Part shown: positions 9,316-17,381 of the stretch, piece after piece
Layout of the letters: each line of letters opens with the position of its first letter
Numbering within the stretch: position 1 is the stretch's first letter
Origin: Tardiphaga sp052076105
Lineage (GTDB): Bacteria; Pseudomonadota; Alphaproteobacteria; Rhizobiales; Xanthobacteraceae
Direction: 5' to 3'
Assembly (NCBI RefSeq): GCF_052076105.1
Contig: NZ_CP197245.1
Location: forward strand, 5,146,001-5,210,000
DNA length: 64,000 nucleotides
Notes under the pieces: model-generated
What the model was told of the DNA's origin: nothing
Seen by the model: only the letters and a program-made list of their open reading frames with translations
Databases searched by the model: none
Made by a program: the position numbers and the translations under genes

Positions 9316-9404
9316 CGAAGAGAGTGGCTGCCCAATAATTCCGCATGGAATGGCGAGCGAACGTAAAATGACAACGTTTCGCCCCGGACTCAAGTGGCAC
9401 CCCA

Positions 9405-9415
9405 ATTGCATGCAC
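9405..9415. promoter_or_regulatory. Candidate GntR operator, site 2 (ATTGCATGCAC)
   Basis: This is the reverse complement of site 1, ending 8 bases before the first ATG of the ABC ATPase gene. A third partial match (GTATGCAAG, 9431-9439) overlaps the start region. Occupancy here would block transcription of the transporter operon, or its translation start if the transcript is leaderless. Confidence 0.55.
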
Positions 9416-9423
9416 TTATTGTT

Positions 9424-10278
9424 ATGAAAAGTATGCAAGACATCGGGGCCGCCGGAGCCCAGCGCAGGCCGACCGCCATCGAACTGTCGGCGACCTCGGT
9501 AACCTTCGGCCGCGGTCCCACGGCCACGCCTGCGCTCGCCGAGACAAACCTTAGCATTCCGGATGGCGAATTCCTCGCCCTAGTCGGCCCCTCGGGATGC
9601 GGCAAGTCGACGATCCTCAAGCTCGTGAGCAATCTGCTCCGCCCGACCACCGGCGTCGTCATCGTCGGCGGACGTGAGGTCGCTGCCAAGGCCCTGCGGA
9701 TCGGCATGGCGTTTCAGAACCCGACCATGCTGCCCTGGCTGACCATCGAGCGGAACATCATGCTTCCGCTCAAAATCGTGGAGCCGTTCCGGTCCGAGTA
9801 TCGACACAAGCGCAAAGGCGAATTTCGCGACAAGGCCCATGCATTGCTGGCGCAGGTCGGCCTCAAGGACTTCGGCAACAAGTATCCCTGGCAGTTGTCC
9901 GGCGGCATGCTGCAGCGGGCCAATCTGTGCCGCGCGCTGATCCATGAACCGCGCATGCTGCTGCTGGACGAGCCGTTCGGCGCGCTCGACCAGTTCACCA
10001 AGGAAGAACTCTGGTCGATCCTGCAAAGCCTTTGGCTGCAACACAAACCGACGGTGCTGCTCGTCACGCACGATCTCCGCGAGGCCGGCTTCCTCGCCAG
10101 CCGCATCTGCGTGATGAGCGCGCGCCCAGGCCGCATCCTCGACGACAGCGCGGTGGATTTTCCGCGCCCGCGCACCATCCCCATGACCTTCGAACCCGAC
10201 TTCGTTGCACTGAACCAGCGTCTGCGCGACCTCATCGTCAATGCGCGGAGCAATGCTCCGGCCACGCAGGAGGCATAA
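9424..10278 (+). CDS. ABC transporter ATP-binding protein (nitrate/sulfonate/taurine/pyrimidine type)
   Basis: Energy-supplying subunit of a high-affinity importer. Walker A (GPSGCGKST), Q-loop (AFQNPTMLPW), signature (LSGGMLQR) and Walker B (LLLLDEPFGALDQFT) are all present in order, with the switch His in LLVTHDLREAGF. The QNPTMLPW and FGALD forms are typical of the SsuB/TauB/ThiZ group. Start: a GTG at 9394 is possible, but ATG 9424 or 9433 fits better because the operator-like palindrome lies at 9405-9415; no strong ribosome site is seen. The stop directly precedes the permease ATG, so this is the first gene of a four-gene operon with permease, binding protein and amidohydrolase. Confidence 0.92.
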   Translation: MKSMQDIGAAGAQRRPTAIELSATSVTFGRGPTATPALAETNLSIPDGEFLALVGPSGCGKSTILKLVSNLLRPTTGVVIVGGREVAAKALRIGMAFQNPTMLPWLTIERNIMLPLKIVEPFRSEYRHKRKGEFRDKAHALLAQVGLKDFGNKYPWQLSGGMLQRANLCRALIHEPRMLLLDEPFGALDQFTKEELWSILQSLWLQHKPTVLLVTHDLREAGFLASRICVMSARPGRILDDSAVDFPRPRTIPMTFEPDFVALNQRLRDLIVNARSNAPATQEA

Positions 10279-11052
10279 ATGAATCTCGGCCTCCGTCAGA
10301 AACTCTGGTCGTTCGGATTGATCGTCGCGTTCTTCGCGGGATGGCAGCTGTTCTGCATCATCTCGGGCATGTCCGATCTGATCCTGCCGCGCCCGACCGA
10401 TGTTCTCGCGACACTGATTGCGCGCTTTCCGGTGCTGTGGCCGCATATCATCCAGACCCTCAGCACCACCATGGCCGGCTTCGCGCTCGGCGTCGGCCTC
10501 GGCGTCGTGCTGGGTGCGGTCATTGGCGTCTCCAAAGTCGCCTATGACACTGCCTATCCGCTGCTGGTCGGCTTTTCGTCGATCCCGAAGGTCGCCGTCG
10601 TGCCCATTTTCGTGCTGTGGTTCGGCTCGGGCTCCGTGCCTGCGATCCTGACCGCGCTGTCGATCTGCTTCTTTCCCATCGTCGTCAACATTGCGACCGG
10701 TCTCGCCACCACCGAGCCGGAGCTGGAGGACGTGCTGAAGGCCCTTGGCGCCAGCAAGCTGGATATTCTCTGGAATGTCGGCTTGCCGCGCACCATGCCG
10801 TTCTTCTTCGCCTCGCTCAAAGTCGCGGTCAGCTACGCCTTCGTCGGCGCCGTCCTGGCGGAAACCGTCGCGTCCAATCGCGGCATCGGCAATGTGATGA
10901 TGAGCGCATCGTCAAACTTCAACGTCCCGCTGGTGTTCGCCTGCCTGTTCATTCTCGCGATCCTCGGCGTGGCGCTCTACGTCATTTTCTCTCTGATCGA
11001 GGCGCGCGTGACTGGCTGGGCCACGCGCAAGAACGATCTCGTTGCGACCTAA
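10279..11052 (+). CDS. ABC transporter permease (SsuC/TauC/ThiX type)
   Basis: Membrane channel subunit of the importer, 257 residues with about six helices. The cytoplasmic EAA-type loop that docks the ATPase is visible as EDVLKALGASKLDILWNVGLP. AGGAGG at 10267-10272, inside the end of the preceding gene, places the ATG at 10279 firmly, and the gene starts right after the ATPase stop. It pairs with the ATPase upstream and the binding protein downstream. Confidence 0.92.
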   Translation: MNLGLRQKLWSFGLIVAFFAGWQLFCIISGMSDLILPRPTDVLATLIARFPVLWPHIIQTLSTTMAGFALGVGLGVVLGAVIGVSKVAYDTAYPLLVGFSSIPKVAVVPIFVLWFGSGSVPAILTALSICFFPIVVNIATGLATTEPELEDVLKALGASKLDILWNVGLPRTMPFFFASLKVAVSYAFVGAVLAETVASNRGIGNVMMSASSNFNVPLVFACLFILAILGVALYVIFSLIEARVTGWATRKNDLVAT

Positions 11053-11079
11053 TCACCTCACACCAACCAGGAGAACGTC

Positions 11080-12105
11080 ATGTTGAAGAGATTGACCGCC
11101 CTCGCCGTCGGCAGCGTCCTGCTCACAGGCTCCGCCTTCGCTCAGGAGACGACCATCAAGTTCACGCTGGGCTGGAAAACCCAAGGAAGTGACGCGGCAT
11201 TCTTCTACGCAAAGGACAAAGGCTACTTCAAGGAAGAGGGCCTGAACGTCGTCATCGATCAGGGCGAAGGATCGGGCGCGACCGTGACGCGCATCATGTC
11301 CGGCGCCTGGGATGCCGGCTTCGGCGACGTTAACGCCATCATCCAGAATTCATCGACACGCCCTGCGGACGCGCCCGTCATGGTCTACATGATGTGGAAC
11401 CAGCCGCCCTTCTCGATCGTCACCAAGAACACCAGCGGCATCAAGACCATCAAGGATTTCGAGGGTCACACGCTGGGCGGCGCGCAGGGCACACCGACGA
11501 CCCGCCTGCTGCCGGTTTTCATCCAGAAGAACGGTCTCGCCGGCGACAAGATCAAGGTTACGAACATGGCGCCCAATCTGCAGGAGCCGATGTTGATCAA
11601 GGGCGACATCGACGCCGCACTGGTCTTCAATATCACCAGCTACTTCAACCTCGTCCTCAACCGCCAGGATCCCGAAAAGGACTATAAGTGGTTCTCGTTT
11701 GGTGAATTCGGCCTCGACCTGTATTCGAACGGCGTGATGGTATCGCAGAAACTGCTGGCATCAAACCCGAAGGCCGTTGCCGGTCTTGTCCGCGCGATCA
11801 ACAAGGCCAACATCGCCGTCGCCAAGGATCAGAGTGCCGGCATGGCCTCGGTCGTCGCCTTCGACAATCTGATCGATGTCCCCGTCGAGAAGCGCCGGCT
11901 GCAGTATTCCTTCGACAAGCTGATGGTCTCGCCAGAGATGAAGGAAATCGGCGTCGGCGACATCAAGGATGACCGCATGACCCGCGCCATCAGTATGGTC
12001 GTCGAAGGTTACGACCTGAAGCGCACTCCGACCCCGAAGGAAATCTTCTCGCGCGACTTCCTGCCGGAGCGCAAGGATCGTGAACTGGTCTATACAGCAA
12101 ACTAG
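11080..12105 (+). CDS. ABC transporter substrate-binding protein, NMT1/THI5-like
   Basis: Periplasmic binding protein of 341 residues with a clean signal peptide (MLKRLTALAVGSVLLTGSAFA, cleavage before QETT). The mature part begins with TIKFTLGWKTQGSDAAFFYA and KGYFKEEGLNV, the hallmark of the NMT1/THI5-like fold that binds sulfonates, nitrate or pyrimidine-type compounds. GGAG precedes the ATG by about 7 bases. The ligand is unknown. The neighbouring deaminase-type amidohydrolase makes a nitrogen heterocycle such as a pyrimidine or triazine more likely than a sulfonate, and no desulfonating monooxygenase gene is nearby. That is inference. Confidence 0.9.
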   Translation: MLKRLTALAVGSVLLTGSAFAQETTIKFTLGWKTQGSDAAFFYAKDKGYFKEEGLNVVIDQGEGSGATVTRIMSGAWDAGFGDVNAIIQNSSTRPADAPVMVYMMWNQPPFSIVTKNTSGIKTIKDFEGHTLGGAQGTPTTRLLPVFIQKNGLAGDKIKVTNMAPNLQEPMLIKGDIDAALVFNITSYFNLVLNRQDPEKDYKWFSFGEFGLDLYSNGVMVSQKLLASNPKAVAGLVRAINKANIAVAKDQSAGMASVVAFDNLIDVPVEKRRLQYSFDKLMVSPEMKEIGVGDIKDDRMTRAISMVVEGYDLKRTPTPKEIFSRDFLPERKDRELVYTAN

Positions 12106-12117
12106 ACGACGCCTTAG

Positions 12118-13557
12118 ATGACCCAGGTTGCGTCTGCGACGAATATCTTCACCGCTACAGATCGGGGTCTCGTACCTCAGGCCAGCATCCATCATGCGGA
12201 TGGCCTGATCACGAGTGTCTCAACCGGTGCAAGCATTTCGCCGCAGACAAACCACCTGATCATTCCCGCGCTGGTCAATGCCCACGACCACGCGCGACCA
12301 TCCATGACGTCCTTCGGCGCATCGAACATGCCACTGGAATCGTGGATCGCGCGTTCGGCCTTCGGTACCCCACCCGATCCTTATCTCGCCGCCGCTGTCT
12401 CGCTCGCCCGCTCGGCGCGTGCAGGCTGCGGCGGCGCTATGATTCATTACACCCGTCCAAGCGGCAAGATGCCGATCCTCGATGAGTCGATTGCGATTGC
12501 GAAGGCCGCCACTGATGTTGGTATTCGGCTGGCCTTTGCACTGGCCGTGCGCGACCAGAATCCAATCGTCTATGGCGACAGCGCCGATGTGCTGGCCACC
12601 TTGCCCGAAGACGACCGAAACACGATCCAGGACATGTTCATTCGTCCGAGCCCGACACCATCGGAATATCTCGATCGTGTCGAAGCGATTCACGCCGCCA
12701 TTGCCGGACCGATGATCGACGTGCAGTTCGGCCCGGCCAGCGTGCAATGGTGCTCACCTGCCTTGCTCGAAGCCATCGCCGAGCGTTCCGCCGCCACCGG
12801 CCGGCGCGTGCACATGCATTTGCTCGAGACAATCTACCAACGGCAATGGGCCGACCGCGCCTTTCCCGGCGGCGTGGTGCGCTTCCTGAAAGATATCGGC
12901 CTGCTATCCAACCGGCTGACTCTGGCCCATTGCATTCACGCCCGGCCGGACGAACTCGACATGATCGCCGAGTCCGGCGCGGCCATCGTGACGAATTTCA
13001 GCTCCAATCTGCATCTGCATTCGGGCCTAGCGCCAATTGCCGACGCCCATCGTCGCGGCTGTCTGATTGCGGTCGGGATCGACGGCGTCGCCCTTGACGA
13101 GGACGATGACGCAATCCGGGAAATGCGCCTCGTGCAGATGGCCCATGATGGCCTCGGCTTCGACCGCACCTGGAGCCGGACAGAATTTCTGGCGCTCGCC
13201 ATCCGCAACGGCCGCAAGTCAATCGGCGCACCCGGCACGGGCACACTGGCGACCGGAGAAGCCGCGGATTTCGTGACGCTCGATATCGGCCAGCTGGACC
13301 GCGATGCCATCATACCGGTCGATCCACTCGACATGCTATTTGCCCGTGGCAACACAAGCTGCGTCCGCGACGTGATCGTGGGTGGCCGCACCATCAGCCG
13401 CGATGGCAAGCCGACCGGCGTCGATCTGGAGGCTATGGAAACCGAGTTGCGCGGGCTCTATCGCAAGAGCGTGCCGCAGTTCAAGGCGTTCGAGCACGCC
13501 TGGGCACCATTCGAAAGCGCTGTGTCGCACTGGTTCCAGCAACAGGGGTGTTGCTAG
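12118..13557 (+). CDS. Amidohydrolase-superfamily enzyme (deaminase/chlorohydrolase-like)
   Basis: Metal-dependent hydrolase of 479 residues. The active-site set of the cytosine deaminase/TrzN-like branch can be read: His56 and His58 (NAHDH), His234 with Glu237 (HMHLLE), His271 (LTLAHCIH) and Asp322 (GIDGVALDEDDD). These are one-metal-centre residues used to deaminate or dechlorinate heterocycles. It is the last gene of the ABC operon, 12 bases after the binding protein, and so probably acts on the imported compound in the cytoplasm. The C-terminus (SHWFQQQGCC) is unremarkable. The substrate is not predictable from sequence alone; cytosine, guanine, formylated pyrimidines and triazines are candidates. 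Confidence 0.88.
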   Translation: MTQVASATNIFTATDRGLVPQASIHHADGLITSVSTGASISPQTNHLIIPALVNAHDHARPSMTSFGASNMPLESWIARSAFGTPPDPYLAAAVSLARSARAGCGGAMIHYTRPSGKMPILDESIAIAKAATDVGIRLAFALAVRDQNPIVYGDSADVLATLPEDDRNTIQDMFIRPSPTPSEYLDRVEAIHAAIAGPMIDVQFGPASVQWCSPALLEAIAERSAATGRRVHMHLLETIYQRQWADRAFPGGVVRFLKDIGLLSNRLTLAHCIHARPDELDMIAESGAAIVTNFSSNLHLHSGLAPIADAHRRGCLIAVGIDGVALDEDDDAIREMRLVQMAHDGLGFDRTWSRTEFLALAIRNGRKSIGAPGTGTLATGEAADFVTLDIGQLDRDAIIPVDPLDMLFARGNTSCVRDVIVGGRTISRDGKPTGVDLEAMETELRGLYRKSVPQFKAFEHAWAPFESAVSHWFQQQGCC

Positions 13558-13578
13558 CTCGCCCAGTCGCGAGCGGGT

Positions 13579-14112
13579 TCAGTTCACCTGACGTTTTTCA
13601 AGCTTCCGCGCCAGCGTCCGACGATGCATACCGAGACGACGCGCGGTCTCCGAAATGTTGAAATCGCTTTCCACCAGCGTCTGGTGAATGCGCTCCCATT
13701 CCAGGGTCTTGATCGAGGTCGGGCGTTCCGTGAGCGCGACCTGCACATCGCCGGTCGCTTTCTGGAAGGCCTCCTCGATATCGTCGGTGTTCGAGGGCTT
13801 GGCAAGGTAATGACATGCACCGAGCTTGATCGCCTCCACGGCCGTGGCGATGCTGGCATAGCCGGTAAGCACCACGATCAGCATCTCCGGGCTGAGCGCG
13901 TGCAGTGCTTCGACACAGGCAAGGCCCGAGGCTCCCCCGAGCTTGAGATCGACCACCGCATAGCCAGGCACCTTGTCGCCCAGTACCTCAGTCAGCGTCT
14001 CGAAGCCGTCGGCGTGCAGCACGGTATAGCCGCGGCGCTCGAACGAGCGCTTCAGCGTGCGCGCGAAACCCTCATCATCCTCGACAATGATCAGCAGACG
14101 TTCATCCGACAT
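13579..14112 (-). CDS. regR: Response regulator of the RegA/PrrA/ActR/RegR type
   Basis: Redox two-component response regulator, 177 residues. The receiver domain has acidic residues (IIVEDDEG) and phospho-acceptor Asp55 (AVVDLKLGG), with the conserved Lys in YLAKPSNTDDI. The C-terminus is a Fis-type helix-turn-helix (NISETARRLGMHRRTLARKLEKR) typical of this family, which controls respiration, nitrogen fixation, denitrification and photosynthesis genes. Start: ATG 14112 is chosen, with GGAG about 10 bases upstream; the TTG at 14127 is rejected. It overlaps the end of the sensor gene by 11 bases, indicating translational coupling. Confidence 0.92.
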   Translation of the reverse strand: MSDERLLIIVEDDEGFARTLKRSFERRGYTVLHADGFETLTEVLGDKVPGYAVVDLKLGGASGLACVEALHALSPEMLIVVLTGYASIATAVEAIKLGACHYLAKPSNTDDIEEAFQKATGDVQVALTERPTSIKTLEWERIHQTLVESDFNISETARRLGMHRRTLARKLEKRQVN

Positions 14113-15502
14113 GTTTACGCGCTCCAATCGCGAGGGCCGACAGTGGCAGCGACAACGACACGAGGGCGCCGCCCACGGGACGATTCTCCGCCATCACCGT
14201 ACCGCCCAGTTTGCGGACGGCATTGACCACCAGAAACAGACCGAGTCCGCGCCCGGACTGGCCCTTGCTTGAATTGTAGGGTCTTCCGAGATTCGCCAGC
14301 ATCTCCTTGGCGAAACCCGGTCCCATGTCGCTGACCTTCAGTACCAGCTGGTCTTCATCGCGCTCGATGGCAAGACGAACCCAGAGCGGCGATACTTCAT
14401 TCGCATTATCTAGTACGTTGAAGATCATCTGCTTCAACGCAGAATCCGAAACGATCGGCATATCCTCGCCAAACCGGTTTTCATAGACCAGCGTTCTGCT
14501 CGAGCGCGCGATGCGCCATTCCTCGACCAGTTCACTGAAGAAATCGTGCACGGATGTGATGGCAGGCGCTTCACCGCGCATGTCACCCGCTGACATCAGG
14601 ATGCCGGTGACGATCGACTTGCAGCGCTGTACATCGGCCTGCATTTCAGCGATCTCTTCCATCAGCTCAGGGTCCTTGGCGAGCGCCGGCATGCGGCGCC
14701 AGTCGCTGAGGATGACCGACAGCGATGCCAGCGGCGTACCAAGCTCATGCGCGGCACCAGAGGCGAGCAGGCCCATGCGCACGATATGGTCTTCCTCTGC
14801 GGCCTGCTGGCGCAGTGCTGCGAGACCCTCGTCCCGCTCGCGCAGGTTCTGTGCGATGCGAGTCATGAAAACAACGATGAGCGCCGCATCCAGCACGAAA
14901 CAGATCAGCATGCCAATGATGTGTAACTGGAACAGATTGTCACGCAGCGCGTCCGGTAGGTCCAGCGGGCGATGAAACACAATCAACCCGGCGAAACACA
15001 GACAGGCGACAACGACCACAACCCAGGTCGAGCGACCGTTCAGCAGCATTGCTCCGAGCGTCACCTGCAGCAGATAGAGCGACACGAATGGATTCGTCGC
15101 GCCGCCGCTCAGATAGAGCTGCACCGTCAGAGCCGCCACGTCGAGCAGCAGGAGCAGAAGTAGTTCGCGGTCACGCGCATCGGTCTGTTGGCGCAACCAC
15201 TCCTGGCTGATGACATTGAGGAATACCGAGCCACACAGCACCGCCACCATGGCCATCCACGGCAGCGCGATGCCCATCACCAGATGCACGAAGCCGATGG
15301 TCAGGACCTGTCCGACTACTGCGATCCAGCGCAACTGGATCAGCAGATTGATATTCTTGATATTGGTGGTCTCGTCGAGCGGTAAAGCCTCGAGCGCAAC
15401 AGGTGTGATGCCCCCCACAGCGTCGACAGGCGACGGGGTCACCGCACTGACGCCAGTGACATCTGGTGTCCTCACGTTGCTCTCTGCTCCCAAACCCGGC
15501 AT
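14102..15502 (-). CDS. regS: Redox sensor histidine kinase of the RegB/PrrB/ActS/RegS type
   Basis: Membrane kinase of 466 residues that phosphorylates the downstream regulator in response to quinone pool and redox state. Around six membrane helices (about residues 52-215) include GGATNPF at 133-139, matching the GGxxNPF quinone-sensing motif of RegB. The H-box AAHELGTPLASL carries His252. Cys294 in VQRCKSIV sits where RegB has its redox-active Cys in the RC(R/K)xI segment. The ATPase domain follows with NEVSP and GRGLGLFLV. It lies downstream of cyoABCD-surf1 on the same strand with a 57-base gap, so read-through from the oxidase operon is plausible. Confidence 0.92.
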   Translation of the reverse strand: MPGLGAESNVRTPDVTGVSAVTPSPVDAVGGITPVALEALPLDETTNIKNINLLIQLRWIAVVGQVLTIGFVHLVMGIALPWMAMVAVLCGSVFLNVISQEWLRQQTDARDRELLLLLLLDVAALTVQLYLSGGATNPFVSLYLLQVTLGAMLLNGRSTWVVVVVACLCFAGLIVFHRPLDLPDALRDNLFQLHIIGMLICFVLDAALIVVFMTRIAQNLRERDEGLAALRQQAAEEDHIVRMGLLASGAAHELGTPLASLSVILSDWRRMPALAKDPELMEEIAEMQADVQRCKSIVTGILMSAGDMRGEAPAITSVHDFFSELVEEWRIARSSRTLVYENRFGEDMPIVSDSALKQMIFNVLDNANEVSPLWVRLAIERDEDQLVLKVSDMGPGFAKEMLANLGRPYNSSKGQSGRGLGLFLVVNAVRKLGGTVMAENRPVGGALVSLSLPLSALAIGARKHVG

Positions 15503-15559
15503 CTGGCCCCGTCAGCTTGATCGGCCGGCCTGAATCGGACCAGCGCATCATCCATGACG

Positions 15560-16381
15560 TCATACGCGAGGTAATGATTTTTTCCGAATCCGCCACTCGT
15601 CGCGAGCGACGAACAGAGCACCGCCGGCCAGCATCAGAGCGAGCCCAAACCAGGTGATGGCATAAACCACGTGGTTGTTCGGGAAGGCAATCACGGTCAG
15701 GCCGCCATGGGGCTGACCCGGTGCGTCCAGCCCAGCATTGGCATCGATAAAATAGGGTGCGACAGCGTCGAGCTTCTGGCTGGCGGCAATGGCCTCGACG
15801 TCGCGGGAATACCAGCGCTGTGCGGCGGGATCATTTGAGCGCAGGAACCCGCCCTTCGGCTCGGTGACGCGCAGCAGGCCGGTTACCGACACCGGCGTCG
15901 CGGGCGCCGCAAATACGTCAGCCTTGCGCTCCTCCGGGCTGATAAAGCCCCGGTTCACCAGCACGGTGTAGCCGGCCTCGACGCGCAGCGGGGTCAGCAC
16001 CCAGAAACCGGCGCCGAGATCCGAGACGGCCTGCACCAGAGTATCAGCGCCCGGCACAAACCGCCCCGCGATGCTGACGCGACGATATTCATCGTCATTG
16101 CGATTGATCGCAGGCCACGCCGCAGGCCCGGGTGCAGCTTCGGGCGCGGCGTGGCTGCGCTGATCGACACGTGCGATCAGATCCAGTTTCCAGGCGCGGC
16201 GTTCAACCTGCCAGATGCCCAGCGCGGTCAACCCCGCGATACCGAGCAGTGCCAGCAGACCTAGCACCGTGAGGGTCGTCGCGCTACGCGGCGACCGCCC
16301 GGATTCGATTTTCGATTCAGACGACTCCCGTCTGGCCGGGCGGCCCACGACGATCCCGTCGTTGGCGCGCACCATGGCCAT
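15560..16381 (-). CDS. SURF1-family oxidase assembly protein
   Basis: Membrane protein of 273 residues needed for haem insertion into subunit I of haem-copper oxidases. It has the SURF1 layout: one N-terminal helix (TVLGLLALLGIAGLTALGIWQ) followed by WQVERRAWK, a long periplasmic domain (VNRGFISPEER), and a C-terminal helix (VVYAITWFGLALMLAGGALFV). It follows cyoD with the stop and start sharing a base (TGATG), so it is the fifth gene of the oxidase operon. SURF1 proteins dedicated to a quinol oxidase are known in Paracoccus (Surf1q), which fits this position. Confidence 0.9.
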   Translation of the reverse strand: MAMVRANDGIVVGRPARRESSESKIESGRSPRSATTLTVLGLLALLGIAGLTALGIWQVERRAWKLDLIARVDQRSHAAPEAAPGPAAWPAINRNDDEYRRVSIAGRFVPGADTLVQAVSDLGAGFWVLTPLRVEAGYTVLVNRGFISPEERKADVFAAPATPVSVTGLLRVTEPKGGFLRSNDPAAQRWYSRDVEAIAASQKLDAVAPYFIDANAGLDAPGQPHGGLTVIAFPNNHVVYAITWFGLALMLAGGALFVARDEWRIRKKSLPRV

Positions 16382-16755
16382 CAGGGCATATTCCTCATGT
16401 CGTGAACCGGCATCATGTTGACGTTGAGGTGGTACATCACCCAGAGCGAGCCGCTCAGCGCGATTACCACGACGATGATCGTAAAGATCAGCGCCATCAT
16501 GGTCCAGCCGGCATCCGACGTCGTGTTCATGTGCAGGAAGTAGATCATGTGAACCACGATCTGCACCACAGCGAACGCAACGACGATCGCGATAGTCCAG
16601 TTCTTGTTCTCGATCGCCCCCGTCATCACCAGCCAGAACGGAATGGCGGTAAGGATGACCGAGAGGATGAAGCCAGTCATATACGACTTGAACGAACCAT
16701 GGTCGCGACCATCATCGTGACCATGTCCGTGCGTGGCATGTGCATCGGCGCTCAT
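16381..16755 (-). CDS. cyoD: Cytochrome o ubiquinol oxidase subunit IV
   Basis: Small assembly subunit of the bo3 quinol oxidase, 124 residues with three membrane helices. The N-terminus is rich in His and Asp (DAHATHGHGHDDGRDHGS), common in CyoD, and the core reads FKSYMTGFILSVILTAIPF and VHMIYFLHM. Its start overlaps the cyoC stop by 4 bases, and its stop shares a base with the SURF1 start. Confidence 0.93.
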   Translation of the reverse strand: MSADAHATHGHGHDDGRDHGSFKSYMTGFILSVILTAIPFWLVMTGAIENKNWTIAIVVAFAVVQIVVHMIYFLHMNTTSDAGWTMMALIFTIIVVVIALSGSLWVMYHLNVNMMPVHDMRNMP

Positions 16756-17381
16756 CGCAGCACTCCCAGCAGATAAACAAAGGTGAAGACGCCGATCCAG
16801 ACGACGTCAAGGAAGTGCCAGAACATGCTCAGGCACATCAGCCGGCGCTGGTTCGCCTCGATCAGACCGAATTTCGCCACCTGCACCATCAGCGTCACCA
16901 GCCAGATGATGCCGAAAGTGACGTGCAGACCGTGGGTGCCGACCAGCGTGAAGAAGGACGACAGGAAGGCGCTGCGCCACGGACCAGCACCTTCATGGAT
17001 CATGTGATGGAACTCGTAGAGTTCAATGCACAGGAAGGCCAGACCGAACAGGCCGGTGACGGCCAGCCACATCTGGGTCGACTTCACTCTGCCCTTCATC
17101 ATCTCCAGCATCGCAAAGCCGTAGGTGATCGACGAGAACAGCAGCATCGCAGTGTTGATCGCGACTAGCTTGAGGTCGAACAGATCCTTCGGGCCAGGAC
17201 CGGCGGCGTAGCTCGTGCCAAGCACGCCGAAAGTCGCAAACAGCATCGCGAAGATCAGGCAATCGCTCATCAGATAGAGCCAGAAGCCAAGCATGGTGCT
17301 TCCGCCCGGCGGATGATCATGCTCGTCGACGACGTAGAAGACCGGCGCAGCGCCGCTTATGGTTTGAATCGGTGCGCTCAT
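16752..17381 (-). CDS. cyoC: Cytochrome o ubiquinol oxidase subunit III
   Basis: Haem-copper oxidase subunit III, 209 residues with five membrane helices. Recognised by GFWLYLMSDCLIFAMLFATF near the N-terminus, the HxxxE-type ELYEFHHMIHEG region and VGTHGLHVTFGIIWL. It supports assembly and stability of subunit I. The start overlaps the cyoB stop by 4 bases (ATGA), so the subunits are translationally coupled. Confidence 0.94.
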   Translation of the reverse strand: MSAPIQTISGAAPVFYVVDEHDHPPGGSTMLGFWLYLMSDCLIFAMLFATFGVLGTSYAAGPGPKDLFDLKLVAINTAMLLFSSITYGFAMLEMMKGRVKSTQMWLAVTGLFGLAFLCIELYEFHHMIHEGAGPWRSAFLSSFFTLVGTHGLHVTFGIIWLVTLMVQVAKFGLIEANQRRLMCLSMFWHFLDVVWIGVFTFVYLLGVLR

